Source: an uncultured Desulfobacterales bacterium
GTDB taxonomy: Bacteria > Desulfobacterota > Desulfobacteria > Desulfobacterales > JAFDCJ01
Reading direction: 5' to 3'
DNA length: 27,257 nt
Assembly (NCBI GenBank): GCA_945787595.1
Contig: CALZJV010000018.1
Location: 1-27,257, forward strand
Under the pieces are notes generated by a model, which was not told the origin of the DNA, searched no databases, and saw only the letters and a program-made list of their open reading frames with translations. The translations under genes and the position numbers were made by a program. Of the stretch, positions 22,288-27,257 are shown in pieces; the first letter of the stretch is position 1, and the number at the start of each line of letters is the position of its first letter.

Positions 22288-23220
22288 TCATGGTTCCCAC
22301 GCAGAGTCAATTCCGCGCGGTTCGGTATTGGCGTCACTTTGATTGATGAAATAAACCGCTACGTAATCACCGACCTCCCAGATCTTTTGCGATTCCAGAT
22401 CACGTTTGAAATAGGGCATGGCGGTTCCGGTGATTCCGTTCATTATTTGGTAATAAATAATCCCGCCGGATATTTGTCGGCCTTTTAGGATCGTAAAATT
22501 CAAGGGCGGCGGGTAGATCCAGGGTTGTGCCGGCCCCATGCCGTCTCCGATAGGGCCGTGGCAACCAATGCAAAAATTCTGATATATCTTTTGTCCGCGT
22601 TTCAGGCCGGCATCCGTCGTCGGATAGGGATTGGGAATTTTTCGCCATCCATCGGGAACAATATCCGACAGCCATTTGGCATTGGCATCGGGTCCGGCTT
22701 CATATGCTTTAATGGATTCCGCTTTCCAGTAGTTCTGCCGCACCATGCGACGGTCCGCATTTTTATACCCCAGGCTCTGGATATACTGAGTCAGCGTATT
22801 GACTCGTTCCATGCCCAGCCACTCAAAGGGCGGCATGATGGAACTGGGCCGCGTATAGCGCGGATTGATAAAATGGGCAACGTGCCAATCGTCCGGGTGC
22901 TCTCCTCCTTCCTGGGACAAATCGACACCGGTGCGCTGCGATCCCAGTGCAACGGGCTCGTCGGCAATATAGTCGCCGGGTTGGGCGATGCGGTCGGCAC
23001 CATGGCCCCAATCAATACTGCGTATGGATTGGCTGTGGCAGTATACGCATCCATTTTTCAAATAAATCTTGCGGCCGGCCGCCTCAACGGCAGTCCGGTG
23101 ACGGAAAATAGCCGAAGGGTTCGTGTCACGCTTGACATATGGCCAGTACACCACTGTTGCTGTGATTGCAGCTAACAGGGCCAGGATGCCGACCAAGATG
23201 ACAGTTGGGGTCATTCTCAT
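22288..23220 (-). CDS. ccoO: Diheme cytochrome c: CcoO-like with an extra C-terminal cytochrome c domain (310 aa)
   Basis: N-terminal membrane helix (about 5-25) followed by a CcoO-type heme domain: CVYCH at 58-62, Gly-Ser-Gln-Arg-Thr-Gly (about 93-98), IMPPFEWL with Met 129 as the axial ligand. A second cytochrome c domain follows, CIGCH at 217-221 (FCIGCHGPIGDGMG) with Met 268 in TAMPYF as its likely ligand. Ordinary CcoO is a monoheme subunit of roughly 200-240 aa, so the second domain is added. It overlaps the ccoN stop by four bases (ATGA), showing strong coupling. Acts in the periplasmic face of the membrane, carrying electrons to CcoN. Confidence 0.9.
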   Translation of the reverse strand: MRMTPTVILVGILALLAAITATVVYWPYVKRDTNPSAIFRHRTAVEAAGRKIYLKNGCVYCHSQSIRSIDWGHGADRIAQPGDYIADEPVALGSQRTGVDLSQEGGEHPDDWHVAHFINPRYTRPSSIMPPFEWLGMERVNTLTQYIQSLGYKNADRRMVRQNYWKAESIKAYEAGPDANAKWLSDIVPDGWRKIPNPYPTTDAGLKRGQKIYQNFCIGCHGPIGDGMGPAQPWIYPPPLNFTILKGRQISGGIIYYQIMNGITGTAMPYFKRDLESQKIWEVGDYVAVYFINQSDANTEPRGIDSAWEP

Positions 23221-24587
23221 GTTGAAGCTCCACGATTGAAATACAAAGATCGGGCCACATTATACAATCCAATATAGGCTCCGATCATAATCAAGGATCC
23301 AAGCGATGCTCTCAAGACATAATAAGGCTGAATTTCAGGTAACGTTCGATATAGGGTTTCACCGTTGTACCAGGCATTCCCTTGAATTAATCCCACTGTT
23401 GTCAGCACCACGGCAAACCCGGTAACACCGATCAGCACCAGCCAATATTGTACGTCAGCCAGAAATCTGCTGTACAATGGTTTGCCTGTAATTCTTGGCA
23501 AAATGAAATATAGGCCGCCCAGGGCCGTAACGCCCGCAAACCCGAGAACCCCGATATGGGCATGGCCGACGACCCAGTTGTTAAAGTGGGTGATACGTTG
23601 CACATGGGGCAACGCCATCATTGAGCCCTGGATATTGACGAAAAAATACATTATCGTACCGGTGAAAACAAATTTAGCGCCGATGTCGGCATGAATATCT
23701 CCCAGCTTGCCTTTGACGGTGTACCAGAGATTGATCAGGACGATCATGACCGGGATGACCATGGCGATGCTGTCGACAATTGAGATGGTTTTCAGCCAAG
23801 TCGGCACCGGGACCTGCAGCAAGTGATGGGTGCCGATGTGAGTATAGACGATGATCAGCGACCAGAAGCCCAGCAGCGACAATGTGTGACTGTACAATGG
23901 ACTACGGGTCGCAATCGGCAAGACATAGTAAGCGATGGCAAGGCCCATGGGGGATAACAGCAGCCCGAAGATGTTGTGGCCGTAAAACCACAAAAGTATT
24001 GCATCCGGAATACCCAGCAAGGCGCCGGTGTCCGGTTTCCAGATGACATTCCCCAAACAATAGGTGATGGACGTCAGTACGACGGCGGCAGTCGTATACC
24101 AAATGGACACAAATAATATCCGTTCCTTACGCCGCCGCACTGTCATCAGAATATTGATCACGACCATAACAAAACTGATAACGACCATGATGTCCACGGC
24201 CCACGGCAGTTCGGCATATTCCCGGCCCTGTGTGTATCCCATGGAAATGCTAATGACGCCGGCTGCTACGGTAATATTCCAGAAGACAGCGCTGATTACG
24301 CCCAGTTTGTGGCTGAAGAGTTCGGTTCGCAGCAACTTCGGGAAATAGTAAAAGGCGACGGCCAATAAACCCGGCGTGACAAATCCGAACAGCACGGCGT
24401 TGATATGCATCGGCCGCGCACGGCCGAAATGGATGTACTCGATATTCGCCATGAAATCAGGTGCAATCAGATACCCCGCAGCGATCATGCCAAAGGACGT
24501 CGCGGCTGCAAACCATAAGGCGGATGTCAGGGTAAACGCTTTTGCTGTTGGATTAGTAGAGGCGTTTTCAATTGTTTTTTCAGACAA
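23217..24587 (-). CDS. ccoN: cbb3-type cytochrome c oxidase subunit I (456 aa)
   Basis: Catalytic subunit of C-type heme-copper oxygen reductase. About 12 membrane helices. Heme b ligand candidate His 61 (RPMHIN); copper-B ligands His 204 (FYGHN) and His 254/255 (GTHHLL); heme b3/b ligands His 342 and His 344 (VVGHAHIG). The crosslinked active-site tyrosine corresponds to Tyr 248 in VYTHIGTHH, matching the family-specific position. Length is a little under the usual 470-480. Located between the ActA-like pentaheme gene and the diheme ccoO, inside an ACIII cluster. Very likely active oxygen reductase; high-affinity microaerobic respiration is typical for the family. Confidence 0.95.
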   Translation of the reverse strand: MSEKTIENASTNPTAKAFTLTSALWFAAATSFGMIAAGYLIAPDFMANIEYIHFGRARPMHINAVLFGFVTPGLLAVAFYYFPKLLRTELFSHKLGVISAVFWNITVAAGVISISMGYTQGREYAELPWAVDIMVVISFVMVVINILMTVRRRKERILFVSIWYTTAAVVLTSITYCLGNVIWKPDTGALLGIPDAILLWFYGHNIFGLLLSPMGLAIAYYVLPIATRSPLYSHTLSLLGFWSLIIVYTHIGTHHLLQVPVPTWLKTISIVDSIAMVIPVMIVLINLWYTVKGKLGDIHADIGAKFVFTGTIMYFFVNIQGSMMALPHVQRITHFNNWVVGHAHIGVLGFAGVTALGGLYFILPRITGKPLYSRFLADVQYWLVLIGVTGFAVVLTTVGLIQGNAWYNGETLYRTLPEIQPYYVLRASLGSLIMIGAYIGLYNVARSLYFNRGAST

Positions 24588-24623
24588 AGTGAGAACTCCT
24601 ATTAACGCTTCGTTTAGTTATCT

Positions 24624-24688
24624 GTTAATGCTTATTAGTTATTAGTGAAACAGCGATTTGATTATTTTTAACCAATAACCAATAACTT
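24624..24688. repeat. Inverted pair of heptad arrays between ccoN and the ActA-like gene
   Basis: Left arm at 24624-24646 holds TTATTAG repeated with a 7-bp period. Right arm at 24670-24688 read on the other strand gives TTATTGG twice. The arms are imperfect reverse complements, about 23 bp apart, in the 107-bp gap. The architecture is the same as at 26487-26558. Confidence 0.65.
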
Positions 24689-24694
24689 CTTTCG

Positions 24695-25225
24695 CTAGCT
24701 GTGACACGCCAACCAGCAATCAATGTTGGCATTCTTCTTATTATGACATTCCAGGCACATCCCCATCCGCCACTCCTTGGCAGGCAGCCGCTGAAGGTTT
24801 TCTACCGGGCCATGGCATTCCTGGCAGGCAATTTTGCCGTTAATATGGCGTTGATGATTGAACAGGACGTGCTCGGCCACATAATTCACCTTGACCCAGG
24901 GCGTGGCGGTTTGGGTGTTAAAATACTTGTGCTCTTTTTGGATCCAGGGATGTTTTTTTATAATATAGTTGTGGCAGTGCAGACACTTTTCCACCGGCGG
25001 AATGCCCGGGAAATTTGAATAGGCAACGTAGGGATGGCAGTACTGGCATTGTATCTGCTTGACGCCACTGTGAACGTTGTGGCTAAAGGGGATCGGCTGC
25101 TGCGGGCCGAGACCGCGCATCGGCCACCCCCAGAATACGTAGATAAAAGCCACTGAAGCCAATATGGTGATCAGTGTTAGGAGAATAGGAATAGTATTTT
25201 TTCTCAAGGTCTTATCCCTTGTCAA
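24695..25225 (-). CDS. actA: ActA-like pentaheme cytochrome c (176 aa)
   Basis: Membrane-anchored multiheme cytochrome. Membrane helix at about 12-31, then FSHNVHSG and heme sites CQYCH (60-64), CLHCH (81-85), CQECH (134-138), CLECH (157-161), plus a last site CWLACH (170-175) with three instead of two residues between the Cys. The spacing and connecting motifs (IPPVEKC, FNHQRHINGKIAC) match the ActA subunit of alternative complex III, here without a long C-terminal tail. It lies between the actF-like and ccoN genes with a 21-bp gap to the former. The last heme is the doubtful one because of the CX3CH spacing. It should funnel electrons to ActE and the oxidase (inference). Confidence 0.8.
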   Translation of the reverse strand: MTRDKTLRKNTIPILLTLITILASVAFIYVFWGWPMRGLGPQQPIPFSHNVHSGVKQIQCQYCHPYVAYSNFPGIPPVEKCLHCHNYIIKKHPWIQKEHKYFNTQTATPWVKVNYVAEHVLFNHQRHINGKIACQECHGPVENLQRLPAKEWRMGMCLECHNKKNANIDCWLACHS

Positions 25226-25246
25226 AAAGTAGCTTGAATTTTAAGG

Positions 25247-26458
25247 TCAAATACTTTCCTTTACCGGTATTGTTTCGGGAAAAACTCTCAGAAAATATCC
25301 GACCGCAATGGCCATTAACCCTAAAAATCCCAGTGAAATCAACCCGTCGGAGAGGCTCAATGGAATCGATTGGATTTCATGGCTCAACGCCGGCCCGAGC
25401 AACAGGAGATGTTCCAGCCAAATGCCGACAATCACGATCGAACAGATAATTACCATCAGAATCGGCCTGGTTTTGATGTCCTTGTTTAACAGAATGAAAA
25501 AGGGGCCGATAAAGCAGACAATAAATACTGTCCAGGCCAGTTTATTCCAGGGCGCCAACATGGTGCGTACAATCACATAATGGGTTTCTTCAGGGATATT
25601 GCCATAGTAAATGACCATCAGTTGAACGTAGAAGAAATCCGCCCAGAGCAGACAAAAGGCAAAAAACAGCTTGCCGATGTCATGAAAGTGCGATGCATTT
25701 AAGCGCGATGCTTCACCTTGCCTGATGTGAATTATTGCCGCCAGAATAATCAGGGCCCCTAATCCTATAAAGAATGCTTTTACGAAATGATAAGCGCCAA
25801 ATAGTGTGGAAATCCAATGGGGATCCATGCTCATAATAAGGTCGAACCCGATCAGGGACAAAACCAGTGCGAATGCCAGGATATAGAGTCCACCCCAGAT
25901 GGTCATTCTGCTTTTTATACGTTCCGGATTACGATGGTTTAGTTTCCAGGCGTTGTAGATATATTTACGTATTTCACCCGATGGCTGATTTGGGTCAAAT
26001 TTTAATTGCAGGGCATTAAACAGATACGCAAATCCCAGCAGGTAAAGGATCAAAAGGCCAAAGAAATCCCGCCAAAACAAAAAAGGTATGTTGAGCCAGA
26101 TCTCCTTGCCGTGAAGATCCTCATGCAACCAGGGGAAAATATGTGCTCGGCCGATAAAAAGGAGCAGGAAAAGAATGAATGAAAGCGGGAAAAAAGCTGT
26201 AAAAGATTCTGATAGACTGGAAATCGGTCCGCTCCAGCGAGCTTTTGTCATGTGCATGACCGTTGAAAACAGTACTGCTCCCTGGGCAATCGCCGACCAA
26301 AGCAGGAAGTTAATCAGATAGGCTTGCCAGGCTCTTTCCGGATGCTCGCTGGCGAGTCCAACAATAAATGTTACCACGCCGATTGCAACGAGAACGATAA
26401 ATATCCAGAATGTACTTGATTTCGGAATAGCCATCGCTTTTGTATCGTTTTCTGGCAT
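25247..26458 (-). CDS. actF: ActF-like quinol-binding membrane subunit of alternative complex III (403 aa)
   Basis: Polytopic membrane protein with about ten helices, matching the ActF subunit (NrfD-related, quinol:cytochrome c oxidoreductase subunit 2). Features include the membrane stretch ISSLSESFTAFFPLSFILF followed by RAHIFPWLHE, and GFDLIMSMDPHWISTLFGAY near mid-protein, both typical of this family. No heme or iron-sulfur motif, consistent with a quinone-site subunit. It is preceded by actD with a 177-bp gap containing a heptad pair, and followed by the ActA-like gene after 21 bp. Family assigned from overall pattern; ActC is the alternative, but the incoming ActC end is already seen upstream at the right edge. 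Confidence 0.82.
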   Translation of the reverse strand: MPENDTKAMAIPKSSTFWIFIVLVAIGVVTFIVGLASEHPERAWQAYLINFLLWSAIAQGAVLFSTVMHMTKARWSGPISSLSESFTAFFPLSFILFLLLFIGRAHIFPWLHEDLHGKEIWLNIPFLFWRDFFGLLILYLLGFAYLFNALQLKFDPNQPSGEIRKYIYNAWKLNHRNPERIKSRMTIWGGLYILAFALVLSLIGFDLIMSMDPHWISTLFGAYHFVKAFFIGLGALIILAAIIHIRQGEASRLNASHFHDIGKLFFAFCLLWADFFYVQLMVIYYGNIPEETHYVIVRTMLAPWNKLAWTVFIVCFIGPFFILLNKDIKTRPILMVIICSIVIVGIWLEHLLLLGPALSHEIQSIPLSLSDGLISLGFLGLMAIAVGYFLRVFPETIPVKESI

Positions 26459-26635
26459 AGCTGCTTACTTTCCTTGCTAATTATGAAGGTTTCAGGTTTC
26501 AGTGTTCAGGTGTCAGGATTAAGCAACTAACCTTCCTGACACCCGACACCTGAAACCTAAATAAATTATCGGCGTGCTTACTGTCCTTCATGGCCATTTT
26601 TTCCGAGCGAAGTCTCGAAAAAAACTCAGGTTTTT
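26459..26635. other. actD-actF gap with heptad inverted pair
   Basis: 177 bp between two genes of the same operon. Holds the array pair at 26487-26558 and, near 26600-26635, TTTTTTCCGAGCGAAG then TCTCGAAAAAA, an inverted CGAGCGAAGTCTCG-like stretch flanked by T/A runs. That could act as a weak hairpin with U-tail on either strand. Confidence 0.4.
26487..26558. repeat. Inverted pair of heptad arrays in the actD-actF gap
   Basis: Left arm at 26487-26517 is made of 7-bp units GTTTCAG, GTTTCAG, TGTTCAG, GTGTCAG. The right arm at 26535-26558 on the other strand reads GTTTCAG, GTGTCGG, GTGTCAG. The arms are reverse complements except for one missing unit in the right arm and one mismatch, with a 17-bp loop. 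Strong potential RNA hairpin. Confidence 0.75.
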
Positions 26636-27142
26636 TCAATCAAAAACCCTCACTTCTGCGCCCTGATTGTGGAAAAAATCTGTCAATCCATCTTCCTGCC
26701 CGGCTTCACAGGATGCCAGCACGCCGAAATGCTCTCCGGAACAACGCGGATCATAAAATTTAAACCATCGGTGACTGGGCAGCCGCGTCTGGGTGAGGAG
26801 CCCGAGGACATTGCCAAACACGGAACCGAGGATCGTTGCTTCAAAACCGACCACCACAAACGGAACGATGGCAATAATCGGTTTGCCGCCAACTATCAAA
26901 TCCCACCGCGTGGACGTGAAAATGGCCAGCGCAAAGCCGCCGATAAATCCCAATATTCCGCCACACAGGGTAAACCAGCCCACCATGCTCTTTTTTAATT
27001 TCAAAGCGTCCATAATTTTGTGGCTGGGGATGGGCGTATTGACTCGGATAAATTGATAACTCGATTCTTTGAGTTCATTTATGGCTGAAACAACCGTGTC
27101 TTCATTTTTAAAGAGGCCCATGATGTGTCGTTTATGCGGCAT
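26636..27142 (-). CDS. actD: ActD-like membrane subunit of alternative complex III, DUF3341 (168 aa)
   Basis: DUF3341/ActD subunit: an N-terminal soluble region (MGLFKNEDTVVSAINELK, FIRVNTPIPSH), two membrane helices at about 53-75 and 87-115 joined by VGGKPI, and a C-terminal FGVLASC domain. This matches ActD. I start at the ATG at 27142 (MPHKRHIMG), where an AAGGAG lies 8 bp upstream; a longer start at 27160 gives six extra residues inside the end of the upstream gene. It overlaps the actC end by 11 bp. Part of the quinol:cytochrome c oxidoreductase complex; no cofactor expected. Confidence 0.88.
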   Translation of the reverse strand: MPHKRHIMGLFKNEDTVVSAINELKESSYQFIRVNTPIPSHKIMDALKLKKSMVGWFTLCGGILGFIGGFALAIFTSTRWDLIVGGKPIIAIVPFVVVGFEATILGSVFGNVLGLLTQTRLPSHRWFKFYDPRCSGEHFGVLASCEAGQEDGLTDFFHNQGAEVRVFD

Positions 27143-27257
27143 GGCCAGCTCCTTCCGCAACGGTTTCTTTCATCTCAGTCATGGAAACCGATGGCAGATG
27201 CTTCACAAATAGGACAAACAAAAAGAAAAACAAACAAAAAGCACCCAACATGATGCC
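27132..27257 (-). CDS. actC: C-terminal end of an ActC-like (NrfD family) membrane subunit, cut by the right edge
   Basis: The last 41 residues of a minus-strand gene entering from the right. They read a hydrophobic helix (LGAFCLFFFLFVLFVKH) then LPSVSMTEMKETVAEGAG and a stop at 27132. The end of a polytopic ActC protein, with its typical KHLPxVSxxEMKE tail, immediately before actD, is the expected layout for ACIII. It overlaps actD by 11 bp, so translation is coupled. The identification relies on this tail and on the position; the rest is outside the window. Confidence 0.72.
   Translation of the reverse strand, partial: GIMLGAFCLFFFLFVLFVKHLPSVSMTEMKETVAEGAGHAA

Noticed and set aside
22525..23175. 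Plus-strand 216-aa ORF opposite ccoO
   Set aside because: Antisense to the diheme cytochrome gene with intact heme motifs; no domain in the plus-strand reading.

Overview
The window looks like a chromosomal segment of a Gram-negative anaerobe-derived bacterium, most likely Desulfobacterota (Desulfobacterales-like). The placement is inference. It rests on a MenG/UbiE-type methyltransferase fitting menaquinone use, a PrkA/DUF444/SpoVR operon, an ECF sigma factor with a Cys-containing tail, moderate GC, and an alternative complex III (ACIII) linked to a cbb3-like oxidase. No rRNA, tRNA, CRISPR array, transposase or integrase was seen.

Left region (1-9000). A menG/ubiE-like methyltransferase enters from the left edge on the minus strand. 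A small plus-strand gene for a Cys-rich protein follows. Next comes a four-gene minus-strand operon, in transcription order prkA (yeaG), yeaH (DUF444, VWA), spoVR/ycgB, and a second 803-aa PrkA-like AAA+ ATPase. The first three are the widespread YeaG-YeaH-YcgB stress module; the fourth gene is the unusual part.

Middle region (9500-17600, plus strand). A DUF374-type lysophospholipid acyltransferase-like gene and a LarA-family nickel-pincer racemase/epimerase homolog come first, then an ECF sigma factor. Next is a group of hydroxypyruvate isomerase, tartronate semialdehyde reductase, HpcH/HpaI aldolase and a D-2-hydroxyacid dehydrogenase. Together these fit catabolism of sugar acids or hydroxyacids through tartronate semialdehyde and hydroxypyruvate to glycerate. 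A metallophosphoesterase (LpxH-like fold) ends the region. A nearly perfect 28-bp direct repeat lies in two of the intergenic gaps here.

Right region (17900-27257, minus strand). This is a respiratory locus in which ACIII genes (actC end, actD, actF-like, pentaheme actA-like, actE-like) are interleaved with cbb3 oxidase genes (ccoN, a diheme ccoO, a ccoS-like gene, a CcoP-N-terminus-like membrane protein). A CcoI/CopA-type copper P-type ATPase follows. The order suggests one quinol:cytochrome c oxidoreductase plus oxidase supercomplex, with heme domains redistributed between subunits.

Across the window, many intergenic gaps carry degenerate short-period arrays (period 7, 8 or 10 bp), often as an inverted pair of arms. 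The unit differs from gap to gap but the architecture recurs. With the second PrkA-like ATPase and the hybrid ACIII-cbb3 locus, these arrays are the most interesting structures here.
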